Assembly (NCBI RefSeq): GCF_000183135.1
Contig: NC_014734.1
Coordinates: 248,001-312,000 of the forward strand
DNA from: Paludibacter propionicigenes WB4
Lineage (GTDB): Bacteria > Bacteroidota > Bacteroidia > Bacteroidales > Paludibacteraceae
Direction of reading: 5' to 3'
DNA: 64,000 bases
This document shows, one piece after another, positions 1 through 8,000 of the stretch. The first letter of the stretch is position 1. Each line of letters starts with the position of its first letter. The translations under genes were made by a program, and so were the position numbers. Below the pieces are notes generated by a model. It was not told where the DNA came from. It saw only the letters and a program-made list of their open reading frames with translations, and ran no database searches.

Positions 1-19
1 GGATTTCATTTATATGAAT

Positions 20-1042
20 CTATTTGTTCTGAATAGCTTCTACAATCTTAGCTTCAAGTTCAGCAGCAAGTTCAGGATTATCTTTAATCAGCGCTTTAGA
101 AGCATCACGTCCCTGAGCAAGTTTGGTTTCGCCATAGCTAAACCATGAACCGCTTTTTTTGATGATACCATATTCAACGCCTAAATCAAGAATTTCACCT
201 GTTTTTGAAATACCTTCCCCGTACATAATATCGAACTCAGCTTTGCGGAACGGTGGTGCAACTTTGTTTTTTACCACTTTCACCCGGGTTTGGTTACCGA
301 TAGCTTCTTCGCCATCTTTCAGCTGACCGATACGACGGATATCCAACCGGATAGACGCATAGAATTTCAGCGCATTACCACCGGTTGTTGTTTCAGGGTT
401 ACCAAACATAACACCGATTTTCTCGCGTAACTGGTTGATGAAAATACAGGTAGTGTTGGTTTTGTTGATGTTGGCGGTCAGTTTACGTAACGCCTGTGAC
501 ATCAAACGTGCCTGCAATCCCATTTTTGAATCGCCCATATCGCCTTCTAACTCTGCTTTAGGAGTCAATGCAGCTACTGAGTCGATCACTACAATATCCA
601 CGGCCGAAGAACGTATTAACTGATCTGCAATTTCCAACGCCTGCTCACCATTGTCAGGTTGAGAAATAAGCAATTCATCAATGTTTACTCCCAGTTTTTC
701 GGCATAAAAGCGGTCGAAAGCATGCTCGGCATCAATGATAGCCGCTATACCACCCGCCTTTTGAGCTTCAGCTATGGCGTGGATAGCCAGCGTAGTTTTA
801 CCGGAAGATTCCGGTCCGTAAATTTCAATTACACGGCCACGAGGATAACCTCCTACACCCAGAGCCACATTCAATCCGATAGATCCGGTTGAAATGAAAG
901 CCACATCTTCCACTTTTGTGTCGCCCATACGCATGATGGTGCCTTTTCCGTGGTCTTTCTCTATTTTGTCCATTGCCAGTTGCAATGCTTTCAGTTTGTC
1001 GGAGGTTGGAAATTTCAACTCCTCAGCTGTTGTTTTTGCCAT
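20..1042 (-). CDS. recA: Recombinase RecA
   Basis: RecA forms ATP-dependent filaments on single-stranded DNA, drives strand exchange in recombinational repair and triggers LexA cleavage in organisms that have it. The 340-residue protein has the normal family length. It shows the Walker A motif GPESSGKT at residues 76-83, the Walker B VVID at 151-154 and the DNA-binding L2 loop GNPETTTGG around 214-222. The N-terminal helix and the acidic C-terminal tail are both present, so the gene is complete. It sits 91 bp downstream of the helicase gene on the same strand, but a TAnnTTTG box in the gap suggests its own promoter. I see no obvious LexA-type palindrome. Assignment is certain from sequence. 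Confidence 0.99.
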   Translation of the reverse strand: MAKTTAEELKFPTSDKLKALQLAMDKIEKDHGKGTIMRMGDTKVEDVAFISTGSIGLNVALGVGGYPRGRVIEIYGPESSGKTTLAIHAIAEAQKAGGIAAIIDAEHAFDRFYAEKLGVNIDELLISQPDNGEQALEIADQLIRSSAVDIVVIDSVAALTPKAELEGDMGDSKMGLQARLMSQALRKLTANINKTNTTCIFINQLREKIGVMFGNPETTTGGNALKFYASIRLDIRRIGQLKDGEEAIGNQTRVKVVKNKVAPPFRKAEFDIMYGEGISKTGEILDLGVEYGIIKKSGSWFSYGETKLAQGRDASKALIKDNPELAAELEAKIVEAIQNK

Positions 1043-1116
1043 GATTTTAGTTGTTTTATTTTATAATTTTTATTTCGTTATTTCCCAGATTTATTTTCAA
1101 AGAAAGTTTGTTTTTA

Positions 1117-1124
1117 CAAAGATA
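1117..1124 (-). promoter_or_regulatory. Bacteroidota -7 box upstream of recA
   Basis: On the minus strand this reads TATCTTTG, matching the TAnnTTTG -7 element used by the Bacteroidota primary sigma factor. It lies 75 bp upstream of the recA start. Possible TTG -33 elements lie 15 and 24 bp further upstream, neither at the ideal 19-20 bp spacing. The box overlaps the region just after the helicase stop codon. Confidence 0.5.
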
Positions 1125-1133
1125 ATCATTTTT

Positions 1134-3443
1134 CTATTCCAACACTTCCAACTTGGCAAATTTCAATAATAATGATTTCACACCTTTTTCACCAAAGTCG
1201 ATGTCTGCCTTCTCATTTCCGTTTACGATGCTTGTTTCCAGAACTTTGCCTATGCCGAAAATGCCGTGTTTTACGAAAGCTCCGGTGGGAATAGAGCCAT
1301 TCTCTGTAGGAACTTTGTCGCCGGCAGAATTGCTTATTTTTACCATTCGTTTTGGTGATACCGGTAAGCTGTTTTCTTTGAAAATGGGTTTGGAAAAAGA
1401 GCTTTTGAAACGATTTCGTTCTGTTTCCATATCATCGTCCCAGTCGTTAATGCGGGCTTGTTTGGGTTTTGCTTCTGCCGGCATATCCAGGTACTGTTCG
1501 TCTATGTCTTTTATAAACCTGCTGGGATTCGAAAAATTGGTTTTACCGTTTTTAAACCTCGATTTTGCATAGCTGATGTAGCAAAGTTCTTCGGCACGTG
1601 TCAAAGCGACATAAAATAGTCGACGTTCTTCTTCCAGTTCTCGCTCGCTTTGAGTGCAAAACGGCGATGGGAAAAGTTCTTCTTCCATTCCTACAATGAA
1701 AACGGCTTTAAATTCCAATCCTTTGGCTGCATGCACAGTCATTAAGGTTACTTTGTCCTTATCGGTTTCTTTGTCGGTGTCCTGATCGGTAAGCAGCGAA
1801 ACTTCCGACAAGAAGTCGGGCAACAAAGCAGTAGGTTCACCATTGGCTTGTTTTGTTTCGCAAAACTCGTGAATGGCTTTGAGCAATTCCTGTACGTTCT
1901 CCTGTCGACTCATGCTCTCCGGTGAGTGGTCGGTGTATGTGTCCGCAATAACACCCGAAACTTTGACAACGCTGTTGGCCAAGTCATAAGCATTTTGAGT
2001 CGTGATTTGTTCGGCGAAAACGTCAATCATGCTACGGAATTGAGCCAGCTTATTGGCTGTTCCGGCATTTACGGGCAGATTGTATTTGAGCATGTCCGAA
2101 AGCACTTCCCATGCACTGACCGCGTGCAGTTGCGAGCATTCAATCAGTTTGTTGACGGTGGTATCGCCTATTCCACGGGCAGGATAGTTGATAATGCGTT
2201 TCAAAGCTTCTTCATCATTCGGGTTACACACCAAGCGGCAATAGGCTATTACGTCTTTAATTTCTTTCCGCTGGTAAAACGATAATCCGCCATAGATACG
2301 ATACGGAATACCTTGTTTTCGCAGGGCTTCTTCCATCACGCGCGACTGCGAATTGGTTCGATACAGAATGGCAATATCCTGATAGTGATATTTGTCTGAA
2401 AAGCGCAAATCGGATATGTTGTTTGCCACTATAAAACCTTCTTCAAAATCGGTAAAAACACTCAGTACTTTGATGGGTTTGCCGGTTTCTTTTTCCGAGA
2501 AAACCGTTTTGCGTATTTGCTGCGCATTCTTATCTATCAGGCTATTGGCTGCATTGACAATGGTTTGGGTGGAACGATAGTTTTGTTCCAGTTTAAATAC
2601 CCGGGCATTTTTATAGCTGCTCTTGAACTTTAATATATTGTCGATATTAGCACCGCGGAACGAATAGATACTTTGTGCGTCGTCGCCTACCACGCATATT
2701 TTTTCATGCTGTTCTGCCAGTTTCTTTACAATCAGGTATTGCGCAAAATTCGTGTCCTGATACTCGTCTACCAAAATGTATCCGAAAAGTTGCTGGTATT
2801 TTTGCAGAGTGTCTGGATGGTTGCGGAAAAGTATATTTGTTTGCAAAAGCAAATCGTCAAAATCCATTGCATCGGCTTGTTTACAGCGGTTGCAGTAAAT
2901 TTGATAAATGTCTTTCATCAATGGAATGCGCGAGGTCACATCGGCTTTTATTAAATCGGCGTTGGCCAAATACGCATCGGGAGTAATCAGGTTGTTTTTG
3001 GCATACGAAATGCGCGACTGAACGAAACCATGTTTATATACTTTATCATCCAGTTTCAGCTCTTTTACAATGGTTTTGACCAGACTCTTTGAATCGGCGG
3101 AATCGTAAATGGTAAAGTTCTTCGAATAGCCGATCCGTTCAGCTTCGGAACGCAGAATTCTTGAAAATACAGAGTGAAATGTGCCCATCCAAAGATAGCG
3201 CGCTGTTTTTTCGCCCACCATAGCGGCAATACGCTCTTTCATCTCGCGCGCAGCTTTGTTGGTAAATGTCAGTGCCAGAATAGATGATGGTGCCATTCCG
3301 TTTTTAAGCAGATAAGCTATTTTATAAGTCAATACGCGTGTTTTGCCCGATCCGGCACCGGCTATAACAAGCGATGCACCTTCGGTATATTCAACAGCAC
3401 TGCGCTGACTTTCGTTGAGTTCGTTTAAAAAAGATAAATCCAT
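1134..3443 (-). CDS. uvrD: UvrD/PcrA-type superfamily 1A DNA helicase
   Basis: This is a 3'-5' DNA helicase of the UvrD/PcrA/Rep family, acting in nucleotide excision and mismatch repair and in clearing stalled forks. The 769-residue protein has the family architecture: Walker A GAGSGKT at 29-35, motif TFTNKAA near 59-65, DEYQDT (motif II) at 226-231, QNYRST (motif IV region) and the late VTLMTVHAAKGLEF motif V. The C-terminal tail carries a basic linker and a small SH3-like module typical of PcrA, which binds RNA polymerase in other bacteria. UvrD versus PcrA naming cannot be settled from sequence alone. A TAACTTTG box on the minus strand (3528-3535) may be its -7 element. Confidence 0.95.
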   Translation of the reverse strand: MDLSFLNELNESQRSAVEYTEGASLVIAGAGSGKTRVLTYKIAYLLKNGMAPSSILALTFTNKAAREMKERIAAMVGEKTARYLWMGTFHSVFSRILRSEAERIGYSKNFTIYDSADSKSLVKTIVKELKLDDKVYKHGFVQSRISYAKNNLITPDAYLANADLIKADVTSRIPLMKDIYQIYCNRCKQADAMDFDDLLLQTNILFRNHPDTLQKYQQLFGYILVDEYQDTNFAQYLIVKKLAEQHEKICVVGDDAQSIYSFRGANIDNILKFKSSYKNARVFKLEQNYRSTQTIVNAANSLIDKNAQQIRKTVFSEKETGKPIKVLSVFTDFEEGFIVANNISDLRFSDKYHYQDIAILYRTNSQSRVMEEALRKQGIPYRIYGGLSFYQRKEIKDVIAYCRLVCNPNDEEALKRIINYPARGIGDTTVNKLIECSQLHAVSAWEVLSDMLKYNLPVNAGTANKLAQFRSMIDVFAEQITTQNAYDLANSVVKVSGVIADTYTDHSPESMSRQENVQELLKAIHEFCETKQANGEPTALLPDFLSEVSLLTDQDTDKETDKDKVTLMTVHAAKGLEFKAVFIVGMEEELFPSPFCTQSERELEEERRLFYVALTRAEELCYISYAKSRFKNGKTNFSNPSRFIKDIDEQYLDMPAEAKPKQARINDWDDDMETERNRFKSSFSKPIFKENSLPVSPKRMVKISNSAGDKVPTENGSIPTGAFVKHGIFGIGKVLETSIVNGNEKADIDFGEKGVKSLLLKFAKLEVLE

Positions 3444-3596
3444 ATAATTAATTATTCAGCTCCCATACTCTTGTTGTCGATGTCTTTGATATTCTCGTGA
3501 GGAGTCAGGCGGGATTTTTTTCTTCTGCAAAGTTAGCAAATTGATTGATTGGAAACGAAAATAGTTTTCAACAGCCTGAAGTTTCTCAAAAAGCGC

Positions 3597-3604
3597 TACC
3601 TTTG
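3597..3604 (+). promoter_or_regulatory. Possible -7 box upstream of the acyltransferase
   Basis: TACCTTTG matches TAnnTTTG on the plus strand, 112 bp upstream of the acyltransferase start. There is no clear TTG at the -33 position, so this is a weak call. Confidence 0.35.
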
Positions 3605-3716
3605 CAGCCTGAAAAATTGAACTGTTCGCACTCCGGACTGTTTTAATTCGAAAAGGATAATTATTTGCAAATCTGCTTTTAGTTCTGTTGGAGTTTGCAA
3701 ATTACAACTAAAAAAC

Positions 3717-4265
3717 ATGCAAAAACTAAGTACCTGGATATTGAAATCGGCCGGTTGGCGAGCATTTGTGACTGTAGAGGAACCCGCTAAAAGTGTGATT
3801 TGTGTAGCCCCACATACCAGCAATTGGGATTTTTTGATTGGCAAACTTTCTTATTGGGCTTTGGGACGGAAGTCGTCTTTTCTGATTAAAAAATCGTGGT
3901 TTGTTTTTCCGCTGAATTATTTATTTGATTCTTTGGGCGGAATTCCGGTCGACCGTTCGAAACGAAACTCGGTGACGCAGCAAATGGTTGAAGAATTCGA
4001 CAAAAGGACGTATTTTCACCTGGCTATTACTCCCGAAGGCACTCGCAGTCTGGTGCATAAATGGAAGATGGGATTTTATCATATCGCAGTAAAGACTAAT
4101 GTGCCTATACAGTTGGCTTATATCGATTATGAGAAAAAAGAGATGGCCATCAAAAAAGTTTTTTACCCAACCGGAAACGAGAAAGCCGATTTGGAAGAGA
4201 TTCAGGAGTACTATAAAAACGTCAGCGCCAAGAATCCAAAGAATTTTTATATCCCAGAAGAGTAG
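3717..4265 (+). CDS. PlsC-like 1-acyl-sn-glycerol-3-phosphate acyltransferase family protein
   Basis: Members of this superfamily move acyl groups to lysophosphatidic acid or related lipids at the cytoplasmic membrane. The protein is short (182 residues) and has the catalytic HX4D motif HTSNWD at H33-D38 and the substrate-binding EGTR motif at 107-110. The region around residues 60-72 (WFVFPLNYLF) is hydrophobic and may lie against the membrane. The compact, single-domain form without an N-terminal transmembrane helix is common in Bacteroidota, where it is annotated only as an acyltransferase. The acceptor lipid cannot be inferred. It is followed by a stretch of short degenerate repeats and then the nitrilase gene on the same strand. 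Confidence 0.85.
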   Translation: MQKLSTWILKSAGWRAFVTVEEPAKSVICVAPHTSNWDFLIGKLSYWALGRKSSFLIKKSWFVFPLNYLFDSLGGIPVDRSKRNSVTQQMVEEFDKRTYFHLAITPEGTRSLVHKWKMGFYHIAVKTNVPIQLAYIDYEKKEMAIKKVFYPTGNEKADLEEIQEYYKNVSAKNPKNFYIPEE

Positions 4266-4394
4266 TTGATAGTTGAAAGTTGAAAGTGAAAATGTAATAT
4301 AATATCGCGAAGCTAATAACACGGAGTAACTATCGCCGCAGGCAACTATCGCGAAGTAAATATCACGAAGTAAATAACGCCGCAGGCAAACAAC
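4264..4394. repeat. Degenerate short tandem repeats between two genes
   Basis: The gap begins with reiterations of AGTTGAT/AGTTGAAAGT. Six degenerate units of 13-16 bp follow, alternating forms such as AACTATCGCGAAGT and AAATAACGCCGCAGGC, the last type occurring twice. No open frame or terminator is apparent. This is slipped-strand type DNA; its function is unknown. Confidence 0.7.
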
Positions 4395-4402
4395 AATTTA
4401 TC

Positions 4403-5173
4403 ATGCGCATTTCCATTATTCAGGATACTATAGTTTGGGCCGACAAGGATGCTAACCTTCAAAAGACAGGAGAGCAGTTGGCTGCATTGGCCGGTAAAAC
4501 GGACTTGGTGGTGCTGCCCGAAATGTTTACGACCGGGTTTTGCACCGATGATTTGCATTTAGCCGAACCGAAGGAGGGTGACACTATTCAGAAACTAAAG
4601 CTTTGGTCTAATAAGTATGCGTTTGCTATCGCCGGTAGCTTCATCGCCTCTGAAGAAGGTAAGGTGTACAATCTTTCCTTTTTTGTTTATCCTGATGGTA
4701 GCGTAGTAACTGCAGGGAAACGTCATTTGTTCTCTATGGGCGGCGAACAAAATCACTTCTCGGCAGGCAATAAGCGTTTAATTGTAAATTATTGCGGTTT
4801 TAATATCTGCTTGTTGGTTTGCTACGATGTGCGCTTTCCGGTATGGGCACGCAATGTAAATAATGAGTATGATTTGCTGATTTACGTGGCTAACTTCCCC
4901 GAACGACGTATTAATGACTGGGATATTTTGCTGCGAGCCCGGGCTATCGAAAATCAAACCTATGTGTGCGGTGTGAATCGGGTAGGAGTGGACGGACTGG
5001 GAATAGCCTACAACGGACATTCTGCCCTGCTCGACTTCAATGCCAATTCACTATTGACTTTCCCCGAAAACGAAAGCTCTATTCAAACAGCAGAGCTCAC
5101 CCCAGAACCTCTGCAACGCTATCGCCAAAAATTTGCAGTATGGCGCGATGCTGATAGGTTTGAGTTGAAGTAA
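4403..5173 (+). CDS. Carbon-nitrogen hydrolase of the nitrilase superfamily (omega-amidase-like)
   Basis: Nitrilase-superfamily enzymes hydrolyse amides through a Glu-Lys-Cys triad. Here the triad can be read directly: E40 in LPEMF, K106 in GKRHLF and C140 in CYDVRFP. Length (256 residues) and the motif context GKRHLFSMGGE match the YafV/NIT2 omega-amidase subgroup, which removes the amide from alpha-ketoglutaramate or alpha-ketosuccinamate after transamination. No signal peptide is present, so it is cytoplasmic. The start follows the repeat tract directly. Substrate assignment is by subgroup resemblance; the hydrolase class is firm. Confidence 0.88.
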   Translation: MRISIIQDTIVWADKDANLQKTGEQLAALAGKTDLVVLPEMFTTGFCTDDLHLAEPKEGDTIQKLKLWSNKYAFAIAGSFIASEEGKVYNLSFFVYPDGSVVTAGKRHLFSMGGEQNHFSAGNKRLIVNYCGFNICLLVCYDVRFPVWARNVNNEYDLLIYVANFPERRINDWDILLRARAIENQTYVCGVNRVGVDGLGIAYNGHSALLDFNANSLLTFPENESSIQTAELTPEPLQRYRQKFAVWRDADRFELK

Positions 5174-5233
5174 TTCCTTTTCTAACTGAGTTTTTTTGAG
5201 TCTGGTAATCTTGAATTGTTCTTATCTGTCCTT

Positions 5234-5767
5234 TTATTCTATTAATATTATCGCAATGCGGTTCATTTCGCCGGGGTTGGTTACCACGTTCAGGTCGTAT
5301 CCGGCATTGCGTGCTGTTTGATAAACATCCACTGCAAAGCTTTCGGGGCTTGGGCGCGAATGGCTTTTATCTTTGCAGTCGTGGCGGTTGCCCACGCAGG
5401 TTTTGCAAATTGAGCAACAGGTTTGATTGAGCAAAAATACTTTTTGATGACCGCTAATGAAAATTTTTCGTTCGGTTTCCAATAGTTTAGCAGTCATCGC
5501 TTTTGACCAATCGGAAGGATAGTCGTTTTTATCGGCAAATATGCTCAACCGAATAATCAATCCAGTTTGATATTCGCTGAAAAATCGTTCACATTCAGTT
5601 ACAGACGGCGTGTGTGGTGGACAAGTGCCGGTGCCATAATCGCTACAACCAAACATACATTTTACCCTAACCCACTGCGCTACCACTATTTCTTTGGGTG
5701 ATATCCAACGGTAATCGGTGAGTTCCTGCTCTGCAAGAATGGCTTCAATTTTTTCTTTGGGAATCAT
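5234..5767 (-). CDS. DUF2284 cysteine-rich metal-binding protein
   Basis: A 177-residue soluble protein with two cysteine clusters: CMFGCSDYGTGTCPPH near residues 38-53 and CCSICKTCVG near 117-126. This pattern is that of DUF2284, a predicted metal-binding family (often iron-sulfur or zinc) of unknown activity, common in anaerobes. It converges with the nitrilase gene and lies downstream of the Nim-like gene on the minus strand, 75 bp apart. Function is not known. Confidence 0.8.
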   Translation of the reverse strand: MIPKEKIEAILAEQELTDYRWISPKEIVVAQWVRVKCMFGCSDYGTGTCPPHTPSVTECERFFSEYQTGLIIRLSIFADKNDYPSDWSKAMTAKLLETERKIFISGHQKVFLLNQTCCSICKTCVGNRHDCKDKSHSRPSPESFAVDVYQTARNAGYDLNVVTNPGEMNRIAIILIE

Positions 5768-5841
5768 ATGAGTATGTTATTTTAGTGATAGGGTGATGCC
5801 CCCGCACTGCGTTTTTAAATAATGTATTTTTTATTCTTAGT

Positions 5842-6306
5842 TTACCAATTACCCGATTGTTTTCCTGTGATGCTGTCAATTTTCAGTATTAGCAAAGTCA
5901 TGCGAGCCAAAGTTTTTTCTTCGTAATTCAACTCCATGTCCGCACCGTATTTTCGCATTATTAGGTCAAGCCCTTTTTTCTTTATGGCGGGGTCATTGTC
6001 TATCGTAATGGTGCCTCTTCCCATGACCGAGCGGTATTTGGCTGTCCATCCGCAAGGAATATCGCTCTTCACAATTTCATGATGAAGCTCTATTTCAAAA
6101 CTGACTTTACTGTTTTGTTTCAGCAGTTCTATTTTCTTTCCGGCATGTGCCGAATGAATGTAGATTATATTGTTGTGGTAGGCATAGTTTACCGGAACAA
6201 TGTACGCTTCAGCATTATCTACCAGTCCCAGCCTGCATATATCAGAACGCAGCAAAATTTCTTCAATTACTTTGTTGTCGGTTATTTCTTTATCGAGTCT
6301 TCTCAT
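5842..6306 (-). CDS. Nim-like pyridoxamine 5'-phosphate oxidase-fold flavoprotein
   Basis: A PNPOx-like split-barrel protein of the NimA/NimB type, a family that binds a flavin and whose best-known members reduce 5-nitroimidazole drugs in Bacteroides. The open frame extends upstream to 6357, but the family N-terminus MRRLDKEITD begins at 6306, so I place the start there, giving 154 residues. The pattern ICRLGLVDNAEAYIVPVNYAYHNNIIYIHSAHAGKKIELL is typical. Chromosomal homologues are widespread and generally not resistance genes; I do not infer resistance. A terminator-like hairpin of the upstream gene overlaps the longer frame, which also favours the shorter start. Confidence 0.82.
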   Translation of the reverse strand: MRRLDKEITDNKVIEEILLRSDICRLGLVDNAEAYIVPVNYAYHNNIIYIHSAHAGKKIELLKQNSKVSFEIELHHEIVKSDIPCGWTAKYRSVMGRGTITIDNDPAIKKKGLDLIMRKYGADMELNYEEKTLARMTLLILKIDSITGKQSGNW

Positions 6307-6332
6307 TATTCTTCGATGTGTTGGTGTTGGAA

Positions 6333-6373
6333 TAAAAAAATCCCCGCTTACAAGCACGTGCAGAAGCGAGGAT
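6333..6373 (-). terminator. Intrinsic terminator of the zinc-ribbon membrane gene
   Basis: ATCCCCGCTT (6340-6349) pairs with AAGCGAGGAT (6364-6373) with one mismatch; on the minus strand the stem is followed by a run of seven T. It lies 25 bp after the stop codon of the gene ending at 6398. Confidence 0.75.
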
Positions 6374-6397
6374 TAATTAATTGTTGTTATAGTCTGG

Positions 6398-7060
6398 TTA
6401 CTCTTCAGCTTGTACGTTGTCAGTTTTCGATTTTTTTACCGGTTTTTCAGCAGCTTCGGTTTTGCCTTTAGGAGCATATTTTGTGCTCTTCTTTTTTCTG
6501 CGAACATAAGTTCCCGGAAGGATGACATCGATAAGGTGTTTCCCCAGAAGTCCCAGTTTCACAGCGCAACCCAGTGATGCTAAACTAAGCAACATGATAA
6601 TCCATGTGTAAGATTGGGGCGTGAAAATGAGTAACTGAGCAAAGGAAAATATCAGAATAAAAATACTATAAATGATCTTCGACTTCAATAACGGAGTTCT
6701 CAACGTTTTAAACCTTGTGATTCCATCTACTACCCCCGAAATGAATGATATTACTAACGAAAGGGGTAAAGCCCAAACCGAAAATGTAATAACCGAATGT
6801 ACTATAGTTTCTTCAAAATTGGGGAAAATATAGTGAAACACAATGAGTAGTGGTGTAAGTGCCACAAAGGTTTGTGAAAGGTGAATGGCGATAGGGTGTA
6901 TGTCCAGACTCAATATCAACAATCTGTTGGCCGAAACTCTTTCTCTGTATGGTTCAAAAACATTTCTTGGTAGTCCGCAAGCCGGACAAACATCGCCTAA
7001 GTCGCTTGCTTTCATTACATACCCACAAGGTCGGCAACGGACTAGTTCTTCATCTATCAT
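6398..7060 (-). CDS. Rubredoxin-like zinc-ribbon membrane protein, function unknown
   Basis: The protein starts with a rubredoxin-like metal site, CRPCGY then CPACG, followed by four to five hydrophobic stretches and a Lys-rich cytoplasmic tail. Such proteins occur as uncharacterised membrane proteins in anaerobes. The frame is open to 7123, but a consensus promoter (7094-7123) lies inside that extension and its transcripts would begin around 7087, so the start at 7060 (MIDEELVRC, 220 residues) is preferred. No function can be assigned; the ribbon could bind zinc or iron. Confidence 0.75.
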   Translation of the reverse strand: MIDEELVRCRPCGYVMKASDLGDVCPACGLPRNVFEPYRERVSANRLLILSLDIHPIAIHLSQTFVALTPLLIVFHYIFPNFEETIVHSVITFSVWALPLSLVISFISGVVDGITRFKTLRTPLLKSKIIYSIFILIFSFAQLLIFTPQSYTWIIMLLSLASLGCAVKLGLLGKHLIDVILPGTYVRRKKKSTKYAPKGKTEAAEKPVKKSKTDNVQAEE

Positions 7061-7093
7061 AATTGGTATAATTTTAAATTTGTTTTGTTGCCA

Positions 7094-7123
7094 CAAAGAT
7101 AAAAACTTATTAATAATGGACAA
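7094..7123 (-). promoter_or_regulatory. Bacteroidota promoter for the zinc-ribbon gene
   Basis: On the minus strand, TTG (7121-7123) and TATCTTTG (7094-7101) are separated by 19 bp, an exact fit to TTG-N19/20-TAnnTTTG. It places transcription start near 7087 and decides the start codon at 7060. Confidence 0.7.
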
Positions 7124-7180
7124 TGATAAAACTGTTTTTTTGTTTTAGACCGTTGATTTGATTCTGTTTTATAAGCGGAT

Positions 7181-7819
7181 TTATTGATTTAATTTATAGA
7201 ATCTGCACCACTCTGTAATTCCGCATTCTTCACACTTGGGCTTACGGGCCAGGCATACATAGCGTCCGTGCAGAATAAGCCAGTGATGCGCTTTGGGAAT
7301 TAAATCGGCTGGTATGTATTTAACCAGCTCTTGTTCTGTTTGCAGTGGATTTTTTGAGTTGGTTGTCAGCCCCAATCGCTCGGAAATACGGAATACGTGT
7401 GTATCAACAGCCATCGTGGGTTTGTTGAAAACCACCGATGCGATAACGTTGGCAGTTTTGCGCCCAACGCCCGGAAGTGTTTGTAGCATCGCTACATCGT
7501 CCGGCATCACACCGTTAAAGTCCGAAACTAATTTTTGAGCCATGCCTACCAGATGTTTGGCTTTGTTGTTTGGATAGGAAATGGATTTTATGTACTCAAA
7601 AATAACTTCGTGGTTGGTAGCTGCCATTGCCTCAGGGGTAGGGAAATCGGCCAGCAAACGGGGCGTAATCATGTTTACTCGCTTGTCTGTACATTGCGCC
7701 GACAGAATAACAGCTACCAGCAATCCGAATGGATCGGTATAGTGTAATTCGGTTTCGGCTACGGGCATATTTTTAGTAAACCAGTCAATAATGTGAGTGT
7801 ATCGTTGTTTTGTTGTCAT
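7181..7819 (-). CDS. nth: Endonuclease III
   Basis: A bifunctional DNA glycosylase/AP lyase that removes oxidised pyrimidines in base excision repair. The 212-residue protein is full length. It has the helix-hairpin-helix LPGVGRKTA with catalytic Lys121, catalytic Asp139 in VDTHVFR, and the C-terminal 4Fe-4S ligands C189, C196, C199 and C205 in the expected C-X6-C-X2-C-X5-C spacing. It is transcribed divergently from ftsK; a TAAATTTG box at 7904-7911 on the minus strand may be its -7 element. Confidence 0.97.
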   Translation of the reverse strand: MTTKQRYTHIIDWFTKNMPVAETELHYTDPFGLLVAVILSAQCTDKRVNMITPRLLADFPTPEAMAATNHEVIFEYIKSISYPNNKAKHLVGMAQKLVSDFNGVMPDDVAMLQTLPGVGRKTANVIASVVFNKPTMAVDTHVFRISERLGLTTNSKNPLQTEQELVKYIPADLIPKAHHWLILHGRYVCLARKPKCEECGITEWCRFYKLNQ

Positions 7820-7945
7820 TGCGTCAATTTGTAAAATTCTGCCCGGATTTTATTACAGAGACTTCGTCCAGAGTATCTTCCGAGGGAATGGTTCTTTTTT
7901 CTGCAAATTTATAGGAAAAGATGTAATATGCGAGTTCATTTTTAT

Positions 7946-7953
7946 TATTTTTG
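7946..7953 (+). promoter_or_regulatory. Possible -7 box for ftsK
   Basis: TATTTTTG fits TAnnTTTG, 48 bp upstream of the ftsK start. No TTG is visible at the -33 spacing. Confidence 0.35.
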
Positions 7954-8000
7954 CATTTTAAAGAATAAACTACTATAACTCTATCTGTAAGCAAAAATAC

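Noticed and set aside
5842-6306. Nitroimidazole resistance gene
   Set aside because: The protein has the Nim-like fold, but chromosomal homologues are general in this phylum and no resistance context (insertion sequence promoter) is present.
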